Shown: positions 40,655-48,261 of the stretch, piece by piece
How the letters are laid out: every line of letters starts with the position of its first letter
Position numbering within the stretch: the stretch's first letter is position 1
Assembly (NCBI RefSeq): GCF_017255295.1
Contig: NZ_JAFKDE010000010.1
Location: 178,039 to 242,038, forward strand
DNA length: 64,000 nt
Source: Nitratireductor aquimarinus
GTDB taxonomy: Bacteria; Pseudomonadota; Alphaproteobacteria; Rhizobiales; Rhizobiaceae
Direction of reading: 5' to 3'
Translations under genes and position numbers: made by a program
Notes under the pieces: generated by a model
What the model saw: only the letters and a program-made list of their open reading frames with translations
What the model was told of the DNA's origin: nothing
Databases searched by the model: none

Positions 40655-41758
40655 ATGAATTACGTTGAGACGGCGGCGGAAAGCCGCCAAACGCCTGTAC
40701 ATCTGCCGTTTTCCTTCACCGGGCGCGCTTCTGAGTATTTCGGCATCTGGATCGTCAATCTGTTCCTGTCGATCATCACGCTCGGCATCTACACGGCCTG
40801 GGCGAAGGTGCGCCGGTTGCGCTACTTTTATGGAAACAGCTGGCTCGACGGGCACAATTTCGAATACCACGCGCGGCCCACCAGGATCCTGATCGGGCGC
40901 ATCATCGTGGTGGCCTTTCTGCTTGCCTACAATGTGCTGATCAGTGTTTCGCCATTCTTCGGGTTGCTCATCATCCCTTATCTGATTGCCTTTCCGTGGC
41001 TTCTGAACAAGTCGATGGCGTTCAACGCACGGATGACCAGCTATCGCAATGTGCGGCTGAATTTCCGCGGGACCTATTGGGGCGCGTTTTTCGCCTTCGT
41101 GATCATGCCGGTGGTCGCCCTTGTATCCGCAGGGCTTCTTGCTCCGGTGGCTTCGAAATTGGCGCGCAACTATCTCGGCCGCCATCTGGGCTATGGATCG
41201 ACGCGTTTTGAGACCCAGGCGCCGCTCACAGCGCTTTACGCAAATCTGGGCGTCACGGTTATTTTCATAGGGCTTGTCCTGGTGGTTTTCGTCGGAGGGG
41301 GCTTTCTGATCGGGGCCGGACTGGTTTCGTCGGGAGGCGGGCTTCAGTTTGGTCCGGATGAGCTATTCGATGTCTTCAATTATGGATCGATGGCCGGCAT
41401 CCTGACTGGCGCTTCCATAGGTGCCTATATTGCGCTGGCGCTTGCCTATCTCTTCTATGAGGCCGGTGTGCGCAACATCGCCTACAATCACACCGTGCTT
41501 GATGGCCAGCACCGCTTCAACTCCCGCGTGGGGCGGCTTCGTTATGTCTGGATTCTGGTCTCAAACCTGTTCGCCACCATTTTGACGCTTGGCCTCTTGC
41601 GGCCGTGGGCCGCAGTGCGCAGCTGGCGCTATCTGGTGGTCAGCACTGGTGTGTTTGCGGTCGGCCCGCTTGACGATTTCGTCGATGAAGCCGCACCGGA
41701 GGGCAATGTCGGCGCGGCCGAGTTCTTCGATATCGAAGGCATCGATTTCGGACTTTGA
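40655..41758 (+). CDS. DUF898 (YjgN family) membrane protein
   Basis: A 367-residue protein with about seven hydrophobic segments. It shows the DUF898 pattern: PFSFTGRASEYFGIWIVNLFLSIITLGIYTAWAKVRRLRYFYGN near the N-terminus (membrane segment with the conserved W-A-K-V-R-R turn), then a repeat of this theme near the C-terminus (RYVWILVSNLFATILTLGLLRPWAAVRSWRYL). The two halves are thus related, an inverted or duplicated structure. Function unknown. The M48 peptidase gene follows after 57 bases on the same strand. Confidence 0.87.
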   Translation: MNYVETAAESRQTPVHLPFSFTGRASEYFGIWIVNLFLSIITLGIYTAWAKVRRLRYFYGNSWLDGHNFEYHARPTRILIGRIIVVAFLLAYNVLISVSPFFGLLIIPYLIAFPWLLNKSMAFNARMTSYRNVRLNFRGTYWGAFFAFVIMPVVALVSAGLLAPVASKLARNYLGRHLGYGSTRFETQAPLTALYANLGVTVIFIGLVLVVFVGGGFLIGAGLVSSGGGLQFGPDELFDVFNYGSMAGILTGASIGAYIALALAYLFYEAGVRNIAYNHTVLDGQHRFNSRVGRLRYVWILVSNLFATILTLGLLRPWAAVRSWRYLVVSTGVFAVGPLDDFVDEAAPEGNVGAAEFFDIEGIDFGL

Positions 41759-41815
41759 GGGCTTGCGCCATTCTCCAGACCAGCATGGTCGATTGCGTCG
41801 AAACAGGGATAGGCC

Positions 41816-42838
41816 ATGATTGAGGGACGTTATTTCCCACCCGGTTCCTCGCGTGTCGTGGCGGCCAGCCTTTCCGGCGTTCCGGAACGGCTGGTGCTGC
41901 GTCTTGCCGACGAAACGGAGGCGCTGGAGCCGGTAATCGCTTCCGTCTCCGACCCGGTTGCCGGCGTTCCGCGCAAGATCACCTTTGCCGATGGCGGTGT
42001 TTTCGAAGCCCCGCTTGGTGCCGATGTGGACGGCTTCCTGAAGACGGGTGGCAGCTTCTTCGCCCGGCTGATGCGCCTTGAGGGGCATCTGGGCTTCGTG
42101 GCGGCGGCCGCCGTGGTGACGATGGGGCTGATCTTCGTCGTCTACCGGTTCGGTGTCCCGCTTCTGGCGTCGGGTGCGGCGCTGGTGACGCCGCAGCCCA
42201 TCATCGTCGCGATGGACCGGGGAACGCTTGAGACGGTGGATCGCACCGTGTTCTCCCCCACGGAACTTGCCGAAGAGCGCCAGAAGGCGCTGCGCGACAT
42301 GTTCGGTGAACTGGCGCAGATTGCCGGCGGTGGTGGTCCCGCGCTCAGGCTTGAACTCCGGCAGGGCGGCATGATAGGCGCGAATGCGCTGGCGCTGCCG
42401 GGCGGCACCATCATTGTTACGGACGAACTGGTCGGGCTTGCCCGGTCTGACGACGAGATTGCCGGCGTCATCGCCCATGAGATCGGACACGTGCGCGAGC
42501 GGCACTCGCTGCAGCAGATCTATCGCGTTCTGGGCATTGGTTTCATGGTGGGGCTGATCGGTGGTGATGCGAGCCAACTGGTCGATGATGTGATCGTGCA
42601 GGCAAGCGCTCTGCAGACCCTTGTCTATTCGCGTGAGTTCGAGACCCATGCCGATCTCTACAGTGTCGGACTGATGGCGAAGGCGGGCCGCGATCCGTTG
42701 GCTTTTGTGGGGCTTCTGGACCGTGTGGTTGAGGACGCTGGCGGTTCCGATGAGACAGGCTGGTTCTCCACGCATCCCGGCACGAAGGATCGGCGTGAGG
42801 CGGTTCGGCAGCGTGTTGAGGAACTTCGCGGCCAGTAG
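41816..42838 (+). CDS. M48 family metallopeptidase
   Basis: A 340-residue zinc peptidase-like protein. The zinc motif is GVIAHEIGHVRERH, with the third ligand Glu in REFETHADLYSV. A single hydrophobic segment near residue 95 (FVAAAAVVTMGLIFVVY) probably anchors it in the inner membrane; the N-terminal 80 residues form a small domain outside the peptidase. The C-terminal STHPGTKDRREAVRQR is typical of M48. ATG at 41816 follows AGGGATAGG. Together with the preceding DUF898 gene it may form a membrane protein quality-control unit, an inference from adjacency. Confidence 0.9.
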   Translation: MIEGRYFPPGSSRVVAASLSGVPERLVLRLADETEALEPVIASVSDPVAGVPRKITFADGGVFEAPLGADVDGFLKTGGSFFARLMRLEGHLGFVAAAAVVTMGLIFVVYRFGVPLLASGAALVTPQPIIVAMDRGTLETVDRTVFSPTELAEERQKALRDMFGELAQIAGGGGPALRLELRQGGMIGANALALPGGTIIVTDELVGLARSDDEIAGVIAHEIGHVRERHSLQQIYRVLGIGFMVGLIGGDASQLVDDVIVQASALQTLVYSREFETHADLYSVGLMAKAGRDPLAFVGLLDRVVEDAGGSDETGWFSTHPGTKDRREAVRQRVEELRGQ

Positions 42839-42859
42839 GGCAGGCCTCAAGCAGCTGGC

Positions 42860-44170
42860 TCAATCGTCGCCGTCACGCTGTGGGCGCGCGACTTTGGAGC
42901 GCCCGAACGTATAGCCGGTCTCGACGGCCTGTTTGCCGAATTTTTCGCGCAGGCTGTCGATGGCGCCCTCGGCGAGTGCGCGCTTGTGGGAAAGCCCGTC
43001 GACAAGGTCTTGCGGATCGGCCCTGCCGGCGTCGGTCAGGTCGCTGACACCGATGCCCAGAAGGCGAAAGCGCGTGCCATCCACCTCCCGTTTCAGGAGT
43101 TCCAGCCCCGTGTGAAAGATGCGGTCGGCGAGCCGTGTCGGGTCTCCCAGCTGCCGGTTGCGTGTGCGCAGCCGGAACTCGGCGGTCTTGAGTTTCAGAA
43201 CGACGGTTCGACCGGCAATGTCGGCCTCCTTAAGCCGGGCGGAAACCCGCTCGGAAAGCGCGCGCAGCACCGGCACCAGATCCTCCATCCGGGACAGATC
43301 CGTGTTGAACGTGGTTTCAGACGAAACGCTTTTTGCTTCACTGCGCGGTTTCACGCCGCGTTCATCCATGCCGCGCGAAAGGTGATAGAGCCGGTCGCCC
43401 ATCGTGCCGTAACGCCGCATCAGCTCGTTGCGCTCCATGGTCTGAAGCTGGCCGATGGTGCGGATGCCATCCTTGCCGAGTGTGGCGGCAAAGGCCTTGC
43501 CGACGCCCCAGATGAGCGTGACGGGCTGTTTCTGAAGAAAGCTGACGGCCTCTTCCTGGCCGATCACGGAAAAGCCGCGCGGCTTGTCCAGGTCTGAAGC
43601 CACCTTGGCCAAGAATTTGCAGTAGGAGAGGCCGACCGAAACGGTGATGCCGACTTCCTCTTCCACCTGCCGCGCGAAGCGGGCGAGCACCAGGGCGGCG
43701 GGCGCACCATGCAGTTTCTCCGTGCCGGCGAGATCGAGAAAGGCTTCGTCGATGGACAGCGGCTCGACCATGGGGGTGAGCGCCTCCATCATTGAGCGCA
43801 CCTGACGGCCGACCCTTGAATATTTCTCCATGTCCGGCTTGACCACGACGGCCTCGGGGCATGCTTCGAGCGCCTTGAACATGGGCATGGCAGAGCGAAC
43901 GCCGTGGATGCGGGCGATGTAGCAGGCGGTGGAGACGACACCGCGTTTGCCGCCACCAATGATGACCGGCCTGTCGCGCAGGGCCGGATTGTCCCGCTTC
44001 TCGACCGAGGCGTAGAAGGCATCACAGTCGACATGGGCGAGAGACAGGCGGTCAAGCTCGGCATGGGCGAGCATGCGCGGGCTCCCGCATGACCGGCAAC
44101 GCCGCGATGCGGTGTTCGCCGGGGTCAGGCAATCGCGGCAAATGCCATGCGTGAGGGCGTTGACAGGCAT
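42860..44170 (-). CDS. dinB: DNA polymerase IV with N-terminal Cys4 motif
   Basis: Y-family translesion polymerase of 436 residues. Palm motifs: [14 protein letters not shown] (catalytic Asp) and [11 protein letters not shown] (second acidic pair); the steric-gate region and thumb helix-hairpin-helix follow, and the little finger is near residues 290-400. The first 30 residues, before the polymerase proper, hold Cys11, Cys14, Cys25 and Cys28, a small zinc-knuckle absent from E. coli DinB. The C-terminus lacks a clear beta-clamp QL(S/D)LF motif. Its stop is 20 bases from the convergent M48 stop. Confidence 0.95.
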   Translation of the reverse strand: MPVNALTHGICRDCLTPANTASRRCRSCGSPRMLAHAELDRLSLAHVDCDAFYASVEKRDNPALRDRPVIIGGGKRGVVSTACYIARIHGVRSAMPMFKALEACPEAVVVKPDMEKYSRVGRQVRSMMEALTPMVEPLSIDEAFLDLAGTEKLHGAPAALVLARFARQVEEEVGITVSVGLSYCKFLAKVASDLDKPRGFSVIGQEEAVSFLQKQPVTLIWGVGKAFAATLGKDGIRTIGQLQTMERNELMRRYGTMGDRLYHLSRGMDERGVKPRSEAKSVSSETTFNTDLSRMEDLVPVLRALSERVSARLKEADIAGRTVVLKLKTAEFRLRTRNRQLGDPTRLADRIFHTGLELLKREVDGTRFRLLGIGVSDLTDAGRADPQDLVDGLSHKRALAEGAIDSLREKFGKQAVETGYTFGRSKVARPQRDGDD

Positions 44171-44252
44171 GATCGATCATGTGAACATAAAGTGAACATG
44201 CATCTTACTTGAAACACCGCCATGGCACAAGCTGCGGTCTGGAGGAGGCGGG

Positions 44253-44858
44253 TTGCCAGAAGCCGGGTTGCAACAGGTCAGGGTGGACTATCGGATTGCG
44301 CCCCTGACGCCGGATTTGTGGCCGGCATTCGAGGATCTGTTTGGCAGGCAGGGCGCCTGTTACGGTTGCTGGTGCACGCATTTTCGTTTGCCACCGGCGG
44401 TGCGGCGACAAAACGACCGCGAGAGCAACAGGGTTCACATCAAGGCGCGAATTGCAGCCGGCCCGCCTCCGGGGATCTTGCTCATGGATGGCGCAAAGGC
44501 GGATGGCTGGATGCAGATCGGGCCGCGTGCCGACATTCCCGAATGGAACAACAAGGGGCGTGTCTCTGCGCCGCTGGGAGAGGGCGAGGAGCGTGAGGTG
44601 GATATCTGGGCGATCTCGTGCTTCTTCCTGCGAAGCTCGGCGCGCCGAAAGGGGCTGTCTCACGTGCTTGTTGCCGGCGGGATCGATTTTGCCCGGCAAA
44701 ACGGCGCGCGCCTGCTGGAAGCCTGCCCGATCACCCGGTCGAACGACAAGCGTTCCATCGGCCTGTTCGTGGGCTCGACGCGGGTCTTTGAAAAAGCCGG
44801 GTTCCAGGCGGTCGCCGAGCGCAAGGCGGGGCGGCCGCTGATGCGGTTTACGCTTTGA
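44253..44858 (+). CDS. GNAT family N-acetyltransferase
   Basis: A 201-residue acetyltransferase. The N-terminal LFGRQGACYGCWCTHFR is typical of this GNAT subgroup. The acetyl-CoA-binding motif region is near FFLRSSARRKGLSHVLVAGGIDFARQNGA, and the C-terminal FEKAGFQAVAERKAGRPLMRF closes the fold. The substrate is unknown. The start is TTG, supported by GGAGGAGG nine bases upstream. It is divergent from dinB. Confidence 0.85.
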   Translation: MPEAGLQQVRVDYRIAPLTPDLWPAFEDLFGRQGACYGCWCTHFRLPPAVRRQNDRESNRVHIKARIAAGPPPGILLMDGAKADGWMQIGPRADIPEWNNKGRVSAPLGEGEEREVDIWAISCFFLRSSARRKGLSHVLVAGGIDFARQNGARLLEACPITRSNDKRSIGLFVGSTRVFEKAGFQAVAERKAGRPLMRFTL

Positions 44859-44940
44859 CTGTGTGATGCCGGGATGCGCTGTGGTTCTGGCCGGGCGCGG
44901 CGTTGTCTTTGCCAGGCCCGGCAGGTGCGGTGTAACTGTT

Positions 44941-45050
44941 TAGAGCGTTGCTGACGAGAAAAGGTTCACCGGTATTGCGCTATCTCATTGATTTTGCGAA
45001 ATTTTGGCAGCAAAACCGGTTTCCGCTTTTGCTGCAATCGCTTTAGATCC
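44941..45050. repeat. Second type of palindromic intergenic repeat
   Basis: The spacer between two convergent genes holds GAGCGTTGCTGACGAG and a stem of GCAGCAAAA (45007-45015) with TTTTGCTGC (45027-45035), loop of 11 bases. The outer words TTTAGAGCG and CGCTTTAGA are near-complementary. It could act as a terminator on both strands. It has no close relation to the GCATCGGACC family at 11065. Confidence 0.5.
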
Positions 45051-45696
45051 GCAGTGAGCGGGCGATCTTCTCGCCGGCCTCTTTCCAGTGTTCCACCGCC
45101 GTTACGCCCTCGGGGATTGGCGGCATCAGCGTGCGCACGGAATTGTCGGCCATCAGGTGGAAGAGATGCGCGTCCTCCACCGTGTCGCGCACCGAGACGA
45201 GGTTGTAATACATGTCGTCGACGAAGGCGACGGGACGCTGATGCTCGCCCCGCAGGCGCTGGATTGCCGGGCCCTTGGCGCGCTCGGTCGTGAGCAGCGG
45301 ATAGTGCATTTCCAGCTGGTCGAGCAGGGTGCGGCGCGTCTGCCGGTAGCGGTGGGGCATGGCGGTCAGGAGCACCACCTGGCTTGCTTTCGAAAGCCGT
45401 GCAATGGTTTCGGAGGCGTCTTCGGCCAGCGCCTGCCAGTCATGCTGGACCTCGAAAAACGCATCGACGAGCTGCGCCACGGTTTCATTGCTCACGCGGT
45501 CTCCGGAGGCGAGGTCGGTGACGTTCCCGTTGAGGCCGAAGCTTTCGAGCTTCAGCTCGAAGCCGCGCGTGCGCAGATATTCCGGAAACGGCCGGATGAA
45601 TTCCAGGATCACGTCGTCCACATCGAGCACCAGCAGGGGATCGCTGCTGAGCGATAATTCGTCAATTTGCCGGGAGGTTTCCGGATCGATCATCAT
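45043..45696 (-). CDS. HAD-superfamily-like protein
   Basis: A 217-residue protein with a HAD-type first motif, LLVLDVDDVILEF (Asp-x-Asp), then VVLLTAMPHRYRQTRR (motif II Thr), a Lys in ERAKGPAIQRL and VAFVDDMYYNLV (motif IV acidic pair). These fit a phosphatase or nucleotidase-like hydrolase; the substrate is not known. The frame opens at 45711 with a TTG; the ATG at 45696 is preferred, but the ribosome site is weak. The DUF3572 gene lies just upstream on the same strand. Confidence 0.78.
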   Translation of the reverse strand: MMIDPETSRQIDELSLSSDPLLVLDVDDVILEFIRPFPEYLRTRGFELKLESFGLNGNVTDLASGDRVSNETVAQLVDAFFEVQHDWQALAEDASETIARLSKASQVVLLTAMPHRYRQTRRTLLDQLEMHYPLLTTERAKGPAIQRLRGEHQRPVAFVDDMYYNLVSVRDTVEDAHLFHLMADNSVRTLMPPIPEGVTAVEHWKEAGEKIARSLRI

Positions 45697-45717
45697 GTTT
45701 GTGCCGTCCAAATCGTG

Positions 45718-46002
45718 TCAGGGCTGAATGTCGTAAGATGTGTTGCCATGGGGCAGGGCGGCTGGCGCGCGCGCAACCCGCTCGGGCGCGATGCCGCTTT
45801 CTTCGCAAAAGCGCAGCACTGTCGGCTCATGCGCCAGCACGAACTGCAGAACACCCGCCAGAAAACCCGGTTCGGCGGCGGCAGCGCGGATCTGGTGGGC
45901 CTCGATGCCGGTCAGCGACAGGAAGCGCGGCAGAAGTTCGCCGTCTGCCGCAATGAAGGCCAGGGCGGACACGGCAATGGTTTCGGCTTCCTCGCGTTGC
46001 AT
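45718..46002 (-). CDS. DUF3572 family protein
   Basis: A 94-residue cytosolic helical protein. The pattern AETIAVSALAFIAADGELLPRFLSLTGI, then AAAEPGFLAGVLQFVLAHEPTVLRFCEESGI, is that of DUF3572, a short family of alphaproteobacteria usually found beside divK (recalled). ATG at 46002 follows GAGGATG. It is divergent from divK, with 225 bases between. Confidence 0.88.
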   Translation of the reverse strand: MQREEAETIAVSALAFIAADGELLPRFLSLTGIEAHQIRAAAAEPGFLAGVLQFVLAHEPTVLRFCEESGIAPERVARAPAALPHGNTSYDIQP

Positions 46003-46227
46003 GGTTCATCCTCAATATAGGGTGTTTGGCCCGCTGCTGCATTTTCAACACGTGAATTGCGCGCAAAACCAGGGCCGTTATGCTGGAAGACTACGATTCG
46101 CAGGCGTCCATTACCGATTCATAAATCAAATCGTGCAAGGGTGGCGTCTGAAATTTCGGTGTATCGCACATCGCGGTCGGCAACCGGCGGTCTGCTGTTA
46201 CGGCGGAGTTGAGTGGGACGGGGTTTG

Positions 46228-46599
46228 ATGTCGAAGAAAGTCATGATCGTCGAAGACAATGAGCTCAACATGAAGCTCTTTCGCGATCTCATCGAGGCAA
46301 GCGGTTATGAGACAGTGCGTACGCGCGACGGGCTGCATGCGCTTGATCTTGCGCGTGAGCATCGGCCTGACCTCATCCTGATGGACATCCAGCTGCCGGA
46401 GGTTTCTGGTCTGGAAGTCACCAAATGGCTCAAGCAGGATGACGATCTGCACACCATCCCGGTCATCGCGGTCACGGCCTTTGCGATGAAGGGCGATGAG
46501 GAGCGGATCCGCCAGGGCGGATGCGAGGCTTACATTTCCAAGCCGATCTCCGTGCCGAGCTTCATCGAAACGATCAAATCCTATCTCGGAGACGCCTGA
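46228..46599 (+). CDS. divK: Single-domain response regulator DivK
   Basis: A stand-alone receiver of 123 residues. The phosphoacceptor Asp is in [14 protein letters not shown], the acidic pair is in IVEDNELN, the signalling Thr is in AVTAFAMKG and the Lys in YISKPI. In Caulobacter DivK transmits the PleC/DivJ phosphorylation state to DivL/CckA and so controls CtrA and cell division; its immediate neighbour pleD is the other target of those kinases. The ATG at 46228 is preferred over a GTG at 46213. pleD starts 42 bases after its stop. Confidence 0.96.
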   Translation: MSKKVMIVEDNELNMKLFRDLIEASGYETVRTRDGLHALDLAREHRPDLILMDIQLPEVSGLEVTKWLKQDDDLHTIPVIAVTAFAMKGDEERIRQGGCEAYISKPISVPSFIETIKSYLGDA

Positions 46600-46641
46600 T
46601 GCTGCACCCGGCCTCTCCAGTATTCATCTGAGGAGCCGACC

Positions 46642-48006
46642 ATGACCGCGCGCATCCTTGTCGTCGATGATGTCCCTTCCAATGTGAAGCTGCTCGAAAG
46701 CCGGCTTCTGGCCGAGTATTTCGAGGTGGTCTGCGCGCATAGTGGCGCAGAGGCGCTGAAGATCTGCGCGGACGGCAAGGTGGATGTCGTGCTTTTGGAC
46801 GTGATGATGCCGGAGCTCGATGGGTTCGAGGTGTGCCGCCGGCTGAAGGCCGATCCGGCTACGCAGCACATTCCCGTCATCATGGTCACCTCCCTTGAAG
46901 AGACGGCGGATCGCATCAGGGGGCTTGAAGCCGGTGCGGATGATTTTCTCTCGAAGCCGGTCAATGATCTGCAGCTTGTGACGCGGGTGAAAAGTCTGGT
47001 GCGGCTGAAAATGCTGACGGACGAATTGCGCCTGCGCACCGTGACGGCGCGCAACGCCGGTTTTGACGATGGAATTGAAGAGGAGCGTCGTGCTGCGCCC
47101 TCCATTCTGTTGATCGATGAAGACGCGCAGTCTTCTGCAACCATCGCCAACATGCTGCGTGATGGCTACAGGGTTGATGTCGAGGATGACCCGCAGGCCG
47201 GTCTGTTCCGCGCCGCCGATGGCAGCTACGAGTGCATTCTCGTCACATCTGCTTACACGACTTACGATCCGCTGCGGTTGTGCGCACAATTGCGGGCGCT
47301 GGATCGTACGCGGCTTCTGCCGGTCATGCTGGTGGCCGACAGGGGCGACGATGCGATGATCGCGCGGGCTCTCGAACTCGGCGTGAACGACTATATCGTG
47401 CGCCCGGTGGATCAACAGGAACTCATGGCGCGCCTGCGCACGCAGCTGCGCCGCAAACGCTACAATGACCGTCTGCGCTCCAGCGTGAGCGAGAGCTTCC
47501 AGATGGCCGTAACCGACCCGCTGACGGGGCTTCACAACCGACGCTATCTGGACACGCATCTGCCGAGGCTGCTTGCCCGTGCCGCCGCGCGCGGGCGGCC
47601 TCTCTCGGTGATGATGGCCGATATCGACTGCTTCAAGGCCATCAATGACAGCTGGGGGCATCAGGGCGGCGACGATGTGCTGCGCGAATTCGCCGACCGG
47701 CTTCGCCAGAACATTCGTGGCATTGATCTCATCTGCCGTTTTGGCGGTGAGGAATTCGTGGTGGTGATGCCGGATACCCCGCTCGATGTTGCAGAGACCG
47801 TGGCCGAGCGTCTTCGTGTCGCCATTGCCAGCGACCCGTTCACGGTCGATGGTGGCAAGAATGCGATTGCGGTGACGACCAGTGTGGGCGTTGTGGCCAC
47901 CGCCGGCGCGCATGACGACCCGGCCACTCTGCTCAAACGTGTCGACCTGGCCCTGTATGATGCCAAGAATGCAGGGCGCAATTGCGTGGTGGCTCCCGCC
48001 GCGTGA
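46642..48006 (+). CDS. pleD: Response regulator / diguanylate cyclase PleD
   Basis: A 454-residue cyclic-di-GMP synthase with two receivers and a GGDEF domain. REC1 has VVLLDVMMPELDG (phosphoacceptor Asp). REC2 has CILVTSAYT instead of a canonical Asp site, as expected for the adaptor receiver. The GGDEF active site reads FGGEEF and the allosteric I-site RxxD is RGID just before it, so catalysis and product inhibition are both predicted. It is co-directional with divK, forming the conserved pair that governs polar development. ATG at 46642 follows GAGGAG. Confidence 0.97.
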   Translation: MTARILVVDDVPSNVKLLESRLLAEYFEVVCAHSGAEALKICADGKVDVVLLDVMMPELDGFEVCRRLKADPATQHIPVIMVTSLEETADRIRGLEAGADDFLSKPVNDLQLVTRVKSLVRLKMLTDELRLRTVTARNAGFDDGIEEERRAAPSILLIDEDAQSSATIANMLRDGYRVDVEDDPQAGLFRAADGSYECILVTSAYTTYDPLRLCAQLRALDRTRLLPVMLVADRGDDAMIARALELGVNDYIVRPVDQQELMARLRTQLRRKRYNDRLRSSVSESFQMAVTDPLTGLHNRRYLDTHLPRLLARAAARGRPLSVMMADIDCFKAINDSWGHQGGDDVLREFADRLRQNIRGIDLICRFGGEEFVVVMPDTPLDVAETVAERLRVAIASDPFTVDGGKNAIAVTTSVGVVATAGAHDDPATLLKRVDLALYDAKNAGRNCVVAPAA

Positions 48007-48081
48007 GGTGGCGTGCTGCGATCTTTTGATAAAATTTATTGTGTAAAACTGTCGCAGTTTGAGCGCTCGTGCACTTAAACT

Positions 48082-48096
48082 TGACTGTAATAATCA
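48082..48096 (+). promoter_or_regulatory. Candidate iron-responsive operator (RirA-type, TGA-N9-TCA)
   Basis: TGACTGTAATAATCA matches the TGA-N9-TCA iron-responsive operator of rhizobia, in an AT-rich part of the 255-base spacer before the TonB receptor. The motif is short and chance matches are common, so this rests on its place upstream of an outer-membrane uptake gene. Confidence 0.4.
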
Positions 48097-48261
48097 TGTT
48101 TTTTCCGTGGCGGATAACGGTTTGCCGCGGTCTGAGGCATTGCCCAGTGGTTTTGGGAGCCCGTTTGACGTGCTGATGCCGCGAGGCTAAGCAAAAGTAC
48201 ATTCCAGCAAGCAAATGTTCAGCCAGCCCGAAATTCTGCTTTAGTCCGACAGGAGGTTTCG

